A stretch of 64,000 nt of DNA from Flavobacteriales bacterium. Lineage in GTDB: Bacteria > Bacteroidota > Bacteroidia > Flavobacteriales_F > PHOS-HE28. Under the pieces are notes generated by a model. That model had not been told where the DNA came from. It saw only the letters and a program-made list of their open reading frames with translations, and did no database searches. The stretch is from positions 868,001-932,000 of the forward strand of contig JADJOI010000003.1 of the NCBI GenBank assembly GCA_016713875.1, given 5' to 3'. Within the stretch, counting starts at the first letter, position 1, and every line of letters begins with the position of its first letter. Below are positions 10,762 to 18,696 of the stretch, one piece after another. A program made the position numbers and the translations under genes.

Positions 10762-11832
10762 TCATTCGACCACATTGCCGTCGCCGTACCGGTGATCCTT
10801 GTCCTCGGCATCGGCCTCACCGAGGTAGTGCGGATACACCTTGAACGTGAGCGGGTCGGCGCCGTGCACCCGTTGCATCCGGAAGTACACGCCATTGATG
10901 TCCACGGTGTACTTCTCATCCAGGATACGAAAGGTCGCGCGGTCCACTCCCTCAAAGGGCATATCGTTCACGTAGATGTGCCCCGTATCCTGCGCATAGA
11001 GCACCTCACCACTGGAGCGCTCGTTCTCAGCGAACAAGGTGAAGGTCGCAGGATCGGCGCCCGCGACATGCCGTCCGCGGAAGAACACGCTGCGACCGTC
11101 CCTGGCGTAGCCTGAGCCGAGCAGCACGAAGCCTTCGGGCAAGGCTCCCGGGATGCGCCGACCCTGGTGAAAGACATGAGCCCGGTCCACCGCATAGGTG
11201 TGGTCCAGAATGCGGAAGGTAGGCGGGTCACAGGGGATGGCGGCGACGGCCACCTCATTGCCGCTCCCCTGGATGTAAAAGCGGTGCAGCGTGTCGCGCG
11301 CATAGGTGTGATCGATGAGCGCGAAGCTGCGGCCGTGGCTCCCGGGGATGGGCTTGCGGTCCAGGTAGGCGCTCGTGTCGTCCTTCACGATCCGTGGGCT
11401 CAGGGCTTGCAGGCTCCGCAGGTCCTTCACCCGGAAAGGCTGATCGCGGTACCACGCCTGCCGGTCATCCTTGGCGTACGCATGGCCAAGCACTTGGAAG
11501 GATGCTGCATCGGCCCTATCCAAACGGTCGATCACGTGCTTCTTCGTAAGGAAGTAGTCGCGGCTTTCGCGGTAACTGTCGAAGTGGAACACGCGCCCCG
11601 AGTCCTTGCAGAACGACGCGTCCAGCACTTGGAATGAGCCGGCATCCACCCCGTCCAGGACCATGTTGTGGTACAGGATGCTGTCCCCACTTCGCCTGAA
11701 ACCCTCCGGCAACCGGCCATGGGCATCGCCGTTCCGCGTGCAGTTGGACGAGCATGTCGCCAAGATGATCAGAACCGCCAGGGCGGGTGCGGATGGCCGC
11801 AGAGGTCGATGTGGACGGAGGTCAGCGTGCAT
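10762..11832 (-). CDS. DKNYY-repeat lipoprotein
   Basis: A 356-residue exported protein with a signal peptide containing LAVLIILATCSSNC, likely lipidated at a cysteine. The rest consists of about ten imperfect repeats of roughly 30 residues in the DKNYY pattern: F-x-x-L-x-x-x-Y-x-x-D-x-x-x-V-Y/F followed by G-A-D-P-x-T-F, for example GADPATFTLF and GVDRATFRIL. The DKNYY family is widespread in Bacteroidota and of unknown function. It ends 9 nt upstream of nothing recognisable but is preceded on the same strand by the DUF6702 gene, whose stop is 9 nt before its start, so the two probably form an operon. Confidence 0.8.
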   Translation of the reverse strand: MHADLRPHRPLRPSAPALAVLIILATCSSNCTRNGDAHGRLPEGFRRSGDSILYHNMVLDGVDAGSFQVLDASFCKDSGRVFHFDSYRESRDYFLTKKHVIDRLDRADAASFQVLGHAYAKDDRQAWYRDQPFRVKDLRSLQALSPRIVKDDTSAYLDRKPIPGSHGRSFALIDHTYARDTLHRFYIQGSGNEVAVAAIPCDPPTFRILDHTYAVDRAHVFHQGRRIPGALPEGFVLLGSGYARDGRSVFFRGRHVAGADPATFTLFAENERSSGEVLYAQDTGHIYVNDMPFEGVDRATFRILDEKYTVDINGVYFRMQRVHGADPLTFKVYPHYLGEADAEDKDHRYGDGNVVE

Positions 11833-11841
11833 GATCCGGGC

Positions 11842-12321
11842 TCACCACGCGAAGGTGTGCGGTGTGCTTCCCCGGATGAACGTGTGCGAACGCGTGGGCA
11901 ACTTCTCGCCCTCCACGTGCACCAGGTTCTGCTGTTCGAGGAAGACGTCCTGCAGCAGGCTGTTCTGCACGAGCAGGTCCTTCGGTGAGGCGATGTCGTC
12001 CACCTGCAGGTAGCAGTACAGCGTTTCGCCATCGAGCTCCTTGCCGACCCAGGTCCAGGTGAGCTGCTTGTCCTGCATGAGCATCAGATGCTGGATGAAG
12101 TAGGCGTTGAGCAGGCTGTCGGCCTTTGGGTGCTCCTTGTCGGAACCGAGCTTCAGCGGGGCCATGTTCTCCAGCGCGTGCTCGATGTCGTGCGCCGTGA
12201 TGCGCCAGGTGAGGTCGAGGGTCTGCGTGGCCGGCGTATGGCGGATGGTGAGGATGGAGACGAAGAAGTCGTGGACGGCCAAGGTGCCGGAGGTCAGGAG
12301 GGCGAGCAACAACATGTGCAT
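11842..12321 (-). CDS. DUF6702 family protein
   Basis: A 159-residue exported protein with an N-terminal signal (MHMLLLALLTSGTLA) directly followed by VHDFFVSILTIRHTP, the hallmark start of the DUF6702 family. The function is unknown; in Bacteroidota the family is, from memory, often encoded beside M1 metallopeptidases, and one is present 3.5 kb away. The ATG at 12321 is chosen because the signal peptide begins there and CATCTTTG lies exactly 4 nt before it. Broken pieces of close paralogues occur at 10624-10740 and 14603-14690. Confidence 0.82.
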   Translation of the reverse strand: MHMLLLALLTSGTLAVHDFFVSILTIRHTPATQTLDLTWRITAHDIEHALENMAPLKLGSDKEHPKADSLLNAYFIQHLMLMQDKQLTWTWVGKELDGETLYCYLQVDDIASPKDLLVQNSLLQDVFLEQQNLVHVEGEKLPTRSHTFIRGSTPHTFAW

Positions 12322-12325
12322 GGCA

Positions 12326-12333
12326 CAAAGATG
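12326..12333 (-). promoter_or_regulatory. -7 box, 4 nt before the DUF6702 start
   Basis: CATCTTTG on the minus strand is followed by TGCC and then ATG. With a -7 element at this place transcription would begin at or next to the start codon, giving a leaderless mRNA. Confidence 0.5.
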
Positions 12334-12384
12334 GCCTGCGGCCCGGCTGTACGGCACCGTCCAACTACTTCAGGAAAGGATCCG

Positions 12385-12392
12385 CATCTTTG
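12385..12392 (+). promoter_or_regulatory. -7 box, 4 nt before the delta-60 gene
   Basis: CATCTTTG, then ATGC, then ATG at 12397. It has the same geometry as the divergent box at 12326-12333; the two lie 52 bp apart and face away from each other. Confidence 0.5.
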
Positions 12393-12396
12393 ATGC

Positions 12397-13980
12397 ATGA
12401 GCACACCGTTACTCTGTATCTCTTGGATCATCGCCGCCAATGCGGCCGCACTTTCGCTCCTGGCCCAACCGGGATCGCTCGACCCCACCTTCGCCACCGC
12501 CGGTAAGTACGTGCAGAACTTCGGCGCCAACGATAACCTGACCTGCGTGAAGGTTCAGCCCGATGGGAAGATCCTGGCCGCAGGCACCGCCATCGACGCG
12601 AACTTCTCGGGCAAGTTGCTGGTGGTCCGGTTGAACCCCGACGGCACGCTGGACAGCGGTTTCGATGGCGACGGCACGCTGGTCGTCAACGCCTTCAACG
12701 AATCCTATGCGTACGACCTTTTCGTTCAGGCGGACGGCAAGATCGTGGTGGTGGGCACGCGCTATGATGGGAACTTCTCCGCCTCCATGCTGGCCCTGCG
12801 TCTGAACGTGGACGGGACACTGGATACATCATTCGGTACTGGGGGCTACAGCGAGCCGAACGTGAGCACCGGAGATGACTTCGCGTTTGCGGTGGCACCC
12901 CTGGTCAATGGGCAGTTCCTGTTGGCCGGATCGCGGATCGACGCCAACTTCAACAACCAGCCGGTGGTGATCCGGCTGAACGCGGACGGCTCGGTGGACA
13001 ACACCTTCGGTAACAACGGCCTGGCCGAGGTCACGGTGAACCAGATCGAGAACCAGTTCTGGAGCGTCGGCGTGCAGGTGGACGGGCGCATCGTGGCCAG
13101 TGGCAGCTTCTCGCGCGACATCGGCGGCGGCCTCAGCGACCGTGATGTGCTGGTGGCCTGCTTCGATGCCAACGGTGTGCTGGACCCCGGTTTCGGCACG
13201 GATGGCATAGTGATCAAGGCGATCAACGCAGGCGAGCAGGAAGTGGCGTTCGGCCAGGCGCTCGACCCTGCGGGCAACATTTTCCTGTCCGGCTTTACCG
13301 AAGACCCCGACTTCTCTTTCGATGGCTTCCTGATGGAAATGGATGCCGATGGGGGCGACGTGCCCTCCTTCGGCACGAACGGCACCGTGCTGTTCAACAC
13401 ACCGGCGTTGCAGAACGTCTTCAACGACCTCATCCTGCAACCCGATGGCAAACCCTTGGTTTGCGGCACATCCGGCGGTTTCTGGTTCGATCCGCGCGAC
13501 CAGGTCCTGGCACGCTACACTACAAGCGGTGCCCTGGACAACACGTTCGGCACGAACGGCTACGTGCTCAACAGCATCAATGGCGGATTCGATGAGGCCA
13601 ATGCGCTGGCCTTGCAGAGCGATGGCGCGATCCTCGTCGCTGGCCGCGGCTACTCCGGCACGAACAACGACATCACGGTGTTCCGGCACATCAACGACAT
13701 CAACACATCGGTCGCGGAGGCGGTCGGGCCGATTGCCTTGATGGCGCATCCGAATCCGGCGCGGGCGGGCATGCCCATCACCATAGGGTCGGTGGAGGAT
13801 GTGTCGCTCGTTCGGTTGTTCGATGCGCGTGGGGCGGAAGTGGTGGTCGACGCGCGTTCACTGAACGGCCCGGTGCGCATCGTGGAGCTGCCTGCCGGCC
13901 TCGCACCGGGCACCTACCTGGTTCAGGTGGTCGGCGCTTCGGGCCGCACCTCGGGCGCACGGTTGGTGGTTCAGGACTGA
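12397..13980 (+). CDS. Delta-60 repeat beta-propeller protein with T9SS type A tail
   Basis: A 527-residue secreted protein. A signal peptide (residues 1 to about 23) precedes about seven delta-60 repeats, each with D-P-T-F-G-x-x-G or D-x-T-F-G-T-x-G, QPDGKILAAG or its variants and V-x-R-L-N-x-D-G. These repeats fold as a beta-propeller. The last 75 residues (HPNPARAG ... LFDARGAEV ... APGTYLVQVV) form a type A T9SS sorting domain, so the protein is expected at the cell surface or outside. Its stop overlaps the end of the convergent TetR gene by 10 nt. Confidence 0.9.
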   Translation: MSTPLLCISWIIAANAAALSLLAQPGSLDPTFATAGKYVQNFGANDNLTCVKVQPDGKILAAGTAIDANFSGKLLVVRLNPDGTLDSGFDGDGTLVVNAFNESYAYDLFVQADGKIVVVGTRYDGNFSASMLALRLNVDGTLDTSFGTGGYSEPNVSTGDDFAFAVAPLVNGQFLLAGSRIDANFNNQPVVIRLNADGSVDNTFGNNGLAEVTVNQIENQFWSVGVQVDGRIVASGSFSRDIGGGLSDRDVLVACFDANGVLDPGFGTDGIVIKAINAGEQEVAFGQALDPAGNIFLSGFTEDPDFSFDGFLMEMDADGGDVPSFGTNGTVLFNTPALQNVFNDLILQPDGKPLVCGTSGGFWFDPRDQVLARYTTSGALDNTFGTNGYVLNSINGGFDEANALALQSDGAILVAGRGYSGTNNDITVFRHINDINTSVAEAVGPIALMAHPNPARAGMPITIGSVEDVSLVRLFDARGAEVVVDARSLNGPVRIVELPAGLAPGTYLVQVVGASGRTSGARLVVQD

Positions 13981-14549
13981 CCCGTGCCGAGCCCGCTGAT
14001 GGAGCCCTGGCTCCGCATGGCGTGCCGGATGAAGGACTCGATCTCCTTGAGCAGCTCCACCATCCAGGAGTAGCTGAGGTTGTCGTTGGTGAGCCGCTGG
14101 TAGAACACGTCGGTCACCACGTGGAGCATTTCCCGGGCCGGTCCGAGCTGGCCCGGGATGCCCAAGGCTTCGGCCCAGCGCGGCATGATCCGCTCCACCA
14201 CGCGCTGGTGCGCCTCCTCGAAGCAGCGTTGGAACGCCGCGTTGCCGCGGGACACCCGTAGCTGCCGCTGGAACAGCAGGTCAATACGGTGCTCCACGAG
14301 CAGCTGGATGAACCCCGGATCGAAACTGGCGCATGTCCCCGCCTTGGACGCGAGCACATCGGCCCGCAGCAAGTGGAAAGCAAGCAGCTGCTCGATGAAC
14401 GCCGGCACGTCCTCGAAGTGATGGTAGAACGACGACTTGCTGATGCCCACCTGACGGGCGAGCTGCTCCACCTTCACGCCATCAGGGCCGTGGAGGGCGA
14501 ACAGGCCGTAACCTGCTTCGATCCAGGGTTGTTCGGCGGTGGTCGGCAT
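13971..14549 (-). CDS. TetR/AcrR family transcriptional regulator
   Basis: A 192-residue protein with an N-terminal helix-turn-helix (VKVEQLARQVGISKSSFYHHF, roughly residues 25-45) and a variable C-terminal ligand-binding domain. TetR proteins usually repress neighbouring or own genes until they bind a small ligand; the target is not evident here because both neighbours are surface-protein genes or remnants. The ATG at 14549 is preferred over the one three codons upstream because TACCTTGG lies 5 nt before it. It overlaps the delta-60 gene tail to tail by 10 nt. Confidence 0.88.
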   Translation of the reverse strand: MPTTAEQPWIEAGYGLFALHGPDGVKVEQLARQVGISKSSFYHHFEDVPAFIEQLLAFHLLRADVLASKAGTCASFDPGFIQLLVEHRIDLLFQRQLRVSRGNAAFQRCFEEAHQRVVERIMPRWAEALGIPGQLGPAREMLHVVTDVFYQRLTNDNLSYSWMVELLKEIESFIRHAMRSQGSISGLGTGQS

Positions 14550-14602
14550 CGGCGCCAAGGTATCGCCCCCTTCCGCACGACCGGCAGCGGACCATCCCGG
14601 TC

Positions 14603-14690
14603 GGCGTGTGTGGGACGGTGAGGATCGAGACGAAGATGTCGGGGGGGGCTACCATGGTGTCCAGGAACGAAACCAGCAACAGGGACTTGA
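14603..14690 (-). pseudogene. Decayed 5' fragment of a DUF6702-family gene
   Basis: On the minus strand this encodes LLLVSFLDTMVAPPDIFVSILTVPHTPT (read in two parts: signal-like LLLVSFLDTMVA, then DIFVSILTVPHTP). It aligns without gaps to the intact protein at 12321 (LLLALLTSGTLAVHD, then DFFVSILTIRHTP). Similarity stops after HTPT, 50 nt before the TetR start. There is no downstream part, so this is a remnant. It may be the other half of the fragment at 10624-10740. Confidence 0.7.
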
Positions 14691-14774
14691 TGGAGAAGCA
14701 GAACTGAGGAAGTGGATCGTGTTGGGATCCGAATGATCACCTTCAAGGCCGGAAGGCCCGGAGCGACTTCCGGG

Positions 14775-15692
14775 TCATTCCCTGATGAGCCGCTCGACAA
14801 CCGTCCGTTCGCCGATCCGTATGTTCAGGAAATACACGCCGGCCTCCAGTCCGCTCAGGTCAAGTGTTGCTTGAGCGTCGGTCAGTGGCACCCGAAGAAC
14901 AGTGCGTGAGCGCAGATCCAGAACACCGACGGAGCCGGCAGGTGCACCTGTCGGAATTTGCACGGTGACCAGGTCTTCCGCCGGGATCGGGAACACCCGG
15001 ACCTCCGGGGTCGGATCGATCGAACTGATGCCGACGGTCCCAAGGTTGATCGCATGGTCCATGACGACCAGGGTCCGTGGTCCTTGCTCAAAGGCGTTAA
15101 CCCTGATCCAGCCGTACAGCGTATCGATCCCGGCCAGCATCCGAAGCCCGATGAAATGTTCACCGATACCAAGCCAATCATTGATGATCGGTGCCATGGC
15201 CCAGCCGTAGGACCCGGACCATAGATAGACCTCATCTTGAACGAAGCTGTCCTGAGCGGAGATGGTATCTCCTATTCGGATCGTATCGGCCAGAAGCGCG
15301 ATGTACTGCCCTGGACAGCATCCGTTCGATGTATCAAGATGAGCCATGATGGAAACCCACGGTTCCGGTTGAAGCTGGCAGCCTCCCGCTCCACCTCCCA
15401 AGCCACCTCCGCCGTAGGTGACGAATCGTGCATCGTACATCCCGTCGCTGTCCAGGTCGATCCGGAATTGCTCCCCTGGGTAGGGCGAAAGGTGAACGTT
15501 CAATTCGCTCAACAGGGTGTCCGGCACCACGTCGACATAATGGTCATCAAGGCCGACCATCCCTGCTGCGATCGACTGGCCAGAGGCAGCGCCGACGATC
15601 ACGAGGCAAACAAGAAGGAGAACAGATCGGCGCACGTCCGGCGGATCGACCAAGAGGGCTATCCGGCACCTCAGCGGAGTCAGCGAAACCAT
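14775..15692 (-). CDS. Secreted hypothetical protein with T9SS type A tail
   Basis: A protein of about 305 residues with a signal peptide around VLLLVCLVIVGAASGQ, a central domain with DIDLDSDGMYDARF-like metal-binding character and a glycine-rich GGGGLGGGAGG stretch, and a C-terminal type A sorting domain (FPIPAEDLVTV ... LDLSGLEAGVYFLNI). The central part is not a family I recognise; similar T9SS proteins report on hydrated or calcium-bound surfaces, but that is speculation. The start is ambiguous: ATG 15692 or, closer to the signal peptide, GTG 15635. The frame stays open far upstream without conserved sequence. Confidence 0.75.
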   Translation of the reverse strand: MVSLTPLRCRIALLVDPPDVRRSVLLLVCLVIVGAASGQSIAAGMVGLDDHYVDVVPDTLLSELNVHLSPYPGEQFRIDLDSDGMYDARFVTYGGGGLGGGAGGCQLQPEPWVSIMAHLDTSNGCCPGQYIALLADTIRIGDTISAQDSFVQDEVYLWSGSYGWAMAPIINDWLGIGEHFIGLRMLAGIDTLYGWIRVNAFEQGPRTLVVMDHAINLGTVGISSIDPTPEVRVFPIPAEDLVTVQIPTGAPAGSVGVLDLRSRTVLRVPLTDAQATLDLSGLEAGVYFLNIRIGERTVVERLIRE

Positions 15693-15812
15693 GTCGGAGG
15701 ATGAAAATGCCAGGCGGTTCCAACCTGGTGTGAAGTTAGGGGGTCGGACTGCATCGGTGGCTTGTTGATGTCCTGTGGTCAGGACGATCCGGTCACCTTT
15801 CAGGGCACCCTT

Positions 15813-15820
15813 TACCTTCG
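15813..15820 (+). promoter_or_regulatory. -7 box, 4 nt before the M1 peptidase start
   Basis: TACCTTCG, then CCCA, then ATG at 15825. This supports the chosen start and suggests a leaderless transcript. Confidence 0.5.
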
Positions 15821-15824
15821 CCCA

Positions 15825-18197
15825 ATGCTGTTGAAGCGCACTCTTCCCGTGCTCGGCCTCGTGGCCGGCCTCACCGCCCTCGCCCAGGACAGTCCCCGTT
15901 ACGGCCGCGACAAGTTCCGCCAGCTCGACCAGGAACTGCCCACGCCCAACGAGCAGCGCACCGCCAGCGGAGCCCCCGGCCACGCCTACTGGCAGATGAA
16001 GGCCGATTATGACATCCATGTGGAGATCACCGAGCCGAAGGCCGGAGAAGGCGAGCTGCCCAAGCTCATGGGCTACGAGACCATCACCTACCACAACCAG
16101 AGCCCGGACAAGCTGGAGTACCTCTGGTTGCAGCTCGACCAGAACATCTTCGAGCCTGGAAGCGATGCGAACACCACGCGCACCGGCACCATGCCGGACA
16201 GCGTGAGCATTGACCAATTGGACAAGTGGGTACATCCCTTCGATGGCGGATACAAGATCACCGGCGTCACCGATGCCAGCGGCGGCAAGCTGAAGTACAC
16301 GATCAATAAGACCATGATGCGTGTGGACCTGCCGAAGCCGCTCGCGCCCGGCGCCACCTTCAGCTTCAAGGTGAGCTGGTGGAACTGGATCAACGACCGC
16401 ATGAAGTGGGGCGGCCGAGGCGGCTACGAGTACTTCCCCGAGGAGGACAACTACATCTACACCATCGCGCAATTCTACCCGCGCATGTGCGCTTACATGG
16501 ACTACAGCGGGTGGATGCACAAGCAGTTCCTCGGCGCCGGCGAGTTCACCCTCGACTTCGGAGACTATACCCTCAGCATCAGCGTGCCGAGCGATCACAT
16601 CGTAGCGGCCACCGGCGAATGGGCGAATGCTTCAACCGTACTCACCGCCACCCAGCAGAAGCGCCTCGCTCAAGCGCGCACCAGCGACAAGCCCGTTATG
16701 ATCGTTACGCCACAGGAGGCGCTGGACAACGAGAAGGAGCGCAGCAGCGGCACCAAGACCTGGGTTTACAAGAGCAAGAACGTGCGCGACGTGGCCTTCG
16801 CCAGCAGCCGCAAGTTCATCTGGGATGCCATGAACCAGCCGGTGAAGACGAATAATGTCCTGTGCATGAGCTACTACCCCAAAGAGGGCAATCCGCTCTG
16901 GGAGCAGTACAGCACCAAGGTCGTTGCGCACACCATCAAGACCTACAGCAAGTTCACCGCGGACTACATCTACCCGGTGGCCATCAGTGTGCACACCGAC
17001 CGCATCGGCATGGAATATCCCATGATCTGCTTCAACGGCGGAAGGCCGGAGAAGGATGGCACCTACAGCGAGCGCACCAAGTATGGGATGATCGGCGTGA
17101 TCACGCACGAGGTGGGTCACAACTTCTTCCCCATGATCATCAACTCCGACGAACGGCAGTGGACCTGGATGGATGAGGGTCTCAACACCTTCGTGCAGTA
17201 CCTCACCGAGCAGGAGTGGGACAAGGATTATCCCAGCTGGCGCGGCAAGCCCCGCAACATCGTCGATTACATGAAGGGCGACCCCAACGCCGCGCCGGAC
17301 AAGGTGAAGGCGCGCATCGAGCCGATCATGACCAACAGCGAGAGCTTGCAGCAGTTCGGCAACAACGCCTACGGCAAGCCCTGCACGGCGCTCAACATCC
17401 TGCGCGAGACCGTCATGGGCCGCGAGCTCTTCGACCACGCCTTCAAGACCTATTGCGAACGCTGGAAGTTCAAGCACCCCACGCCCGCCGACTTCTTCCG
17501 CACCATGGAGGATGCCAGCGGCGTGGACCTCGACTGGTTCTGGCGCGGCTGGTTCTACACCACGGACCATGTGGACATCGACATCGCCAGCCTGCGGTAC
17601 ACGCACCTGCATCCGCGCGACCCCATCCTGGCTGAGAAGCTCCGCCGCGAGGAGAAGGCCCGCGAGGTGCCCGACCTGAGCCGCCAGCGGAACATCGATA
17701 GTGAGATCGACTTCGTGGTGGACATCGACCCATCCACGCGCGACTTCTACAACAGTTACGACCCGCTCACCGCCACTGAGCGCGATATGGCCGCCTATGA
17801 GAAGTGGAAGAAGGGCCTGAAGCCCGAGGAGCTCGCCCTGCTGAACGAGCAGCTGCACCTCTACGAGCTCCGGTTCAAGAACATCGGCGGGCTGGTGATG
17901 CCGCTGATCTTGGAGTGGGAGTACCTCGATGGTACCAAGGAGGTGGAGCGCATCCCCGCGGAGATCTGGCGCGTGAGCGACGACATCTCCAAGGTCTTTG
18001 TGAAGCGCAAAGAGGTGGCGCGCGTCACGCTTGACCCCTTCCTCGAGACCGCCGACTGCGACCTGAACAACAACAGCTGGCCGCCGAAGATGGTGCCTGC
18101 TCGCTTCGATGTCTTCAAGGAGCAGCAGTGGCGCCAGCCCAATCCCATGCAGCAGGAGCGCAACCGGATCACGGGTGGGGAGATGAAGGGGCAGTGA
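15825..18197 (+). CDS. M1 family metallopeptidase (aminopeptidase N-like), exported
   Basis: A 790-residue protein with a signal peptide (MLLKRTLPVLGLVAGLTALAQ). The gluzincin catalytic core is HEVGH at residues 428-432 with the third zinc ligand Glu at about 451 (MDEGLNTF), the spacing expected for M1. The usual exopeptidase GAMEN loop is replaced by GMEYPM, as in the Bacteroidota sub-group of these enzymes, so substrate preference may differ from classical aminopeptidase N. It acts in the periplasm or outside. A small lipoprotein gene follows 5 nt downstream, probably in the same transcript. Confidence 0.93.
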   Translation: MLLKRTLPVLGLVAGLTALAQDSPRYGRDKFRQLDQELPTPNEQRTASGAPGHAYWQMKADYDIHVEITEPKAGEGELPKLMGYETITYHNQSPDKLEYLWLQLDQNIFEPGSDANTTRTGTMPDSVSIDQLDKWVHPFDGGYKITGVTDASGGKLKYTINKTMMRVDLPKPLAPGATFSFKVSWWNWINDRMKWGGRGGYEYFPEEDNYIYTIAQFYPRMCAYMDYSGWMHKQFLGAGEFTLDFGDYTLSISVPSDHIVAATGEWANASTVLTATQQKRLAQARTSDKPVMIVTPQEALDNEKERSSGTKTWVYKSKNVRDVAFASSRKFIWDAMNQPVKTNNVLCMSYYPKEGNPLWEQYSTKVVAHTIKTYSKFTADYIYPVAISVHTDRIGMEYPMICFNGGRPEKDGTYSERTKYGMIGVITHEVGHNFFPMIINSDERQWTWMDEGLNTFVQYLTEQEWDKDYPSWRGKPRNIVDYMKGDPNAAPDKVKARIEPIMTNSESLQQFGNNAYGKPCTALNILRETVMGRELFDHAFKTYCERWKFKHPTPADFFRTMEDASGVDLDWFWRGWFYTTDHVDIDIASLRYTHLHPRDPILAEKLRREEKAREVPDLSRQRNIDSEIDFVVDIDPSTRDFYNSYDPLTATERDMAAYEKWKKGLKPEELALLNEQLHLYELRFKNIGGLVMPLILEWEYLDGTKEVERIPAEIWRVSDDISKVFVKRKEVARVTLDPFLETADCDLNNNSWPPKMVPARFDVFKEQQWRQPNPMQQERNRITGGEMKGQ

Positions 18198-18202
18198 AAG
18201 GG

Positions 18203-18556
18203 ATGCGGCCCTCGATCACCTTTATTGTCGCGATCGCGCTGTTGTGCTGTTCATGTGATCGAGAGGTCGGGCGCGGAACGGTTTGGAGCCACTACATGAT
18301 GTACGCCTGCGGGACCTGTGCAGCGCAGTTTCACGTGGATCCGGTCAACTCAAAGGATCTGGAGGATATCACGGATCAGGATATTCGGGTGGTCAGGATA
18401 CTGAATGGCGAAGAGCATGATGTGTCTGAAGAGCTTGATCGCTTGATCTGCCATGATTTCGTCACTCGCGACCGAGTGGTTCTGACAGCAAATGGCTGCA
18501 CGATGATCGCGGATTCAGTTGTGACCACCTTGCGGGCGGATCGTTGTGACGAGTGA
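18203..18556 (+). CDS. Hypothetical lipoprotein
   Basis: A 117-residue protein with a short signal ending in LLCCSC, so probably lipidated, followed by a small domain with a CGTCAAQFHV cysteine pair and two more cysteines near the C-terminus (ICHDF and NGC). I do not recognise the family. It starts 5 nt after the M1 peptidase stop. The composition is a little more AT-rich than the peptidase gene, as for other small lipoproteins in the window. Confidence 0.65.
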   Translation: MRPSITFIVAIALLCCSCDREVGRGTVWSHYMMYACGTCAAQFHVDPVNSKDLEDITDQDIRVVRILNGEEHDVSEELDRLICHDFVTRDRVVLTANGCTMIADSVVTTLRADRCDE

Positions 18557-18559
18557 AGC

Positions 18560-18611
18560 TCAGCCCTGATCCTCCGCCCACGCCCTGAACCGCTGCCGGA
18601 TCTTGGTGCTC
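18560..18611 (-). pseudogene. Duplicated 3' end of an SRPBCC gene
   Basis: On the minus strand this reads KIRQRFRAWAEDQG and a stop, matching the end of the intact SRPBCC gene at 20182 (KIQERFSAWAEKQV). By my count 43 of 52 bases agree. Nothing of the rest of the gene is present. It abuts the left hairpin of the ATPase cassette. Confidence 0.65.
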
Positions 18612-18640
18612 GCTGAGTGCGGCGAGCCATATTTATCATC

Positions 18641-18684
18641 AGCCAAATATGACCTCCTGAGCCTACATTTGGCTGCGGATAAAT
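18641..18684. repeat. Left hairpin repeat of the AAA-ATPase cassette
   Basis: AGCCAAAT (18641-18648) pairs with ATTTGGCT (18667-18674). The right part CATTTGGCTGCGGATAA is shared with the repeat at the other end of the cassette. Confidence 0.65.
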
Positions 18685-18696
18685 TTACCTGCCACC

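Noticed and set aside
15693..16598. Upstream extension of the T9SS protein frame at 14775 to 16598
   Set aside because: The extra residues are antisense to the M1 peptidase gene and precede a clear signal peptide.
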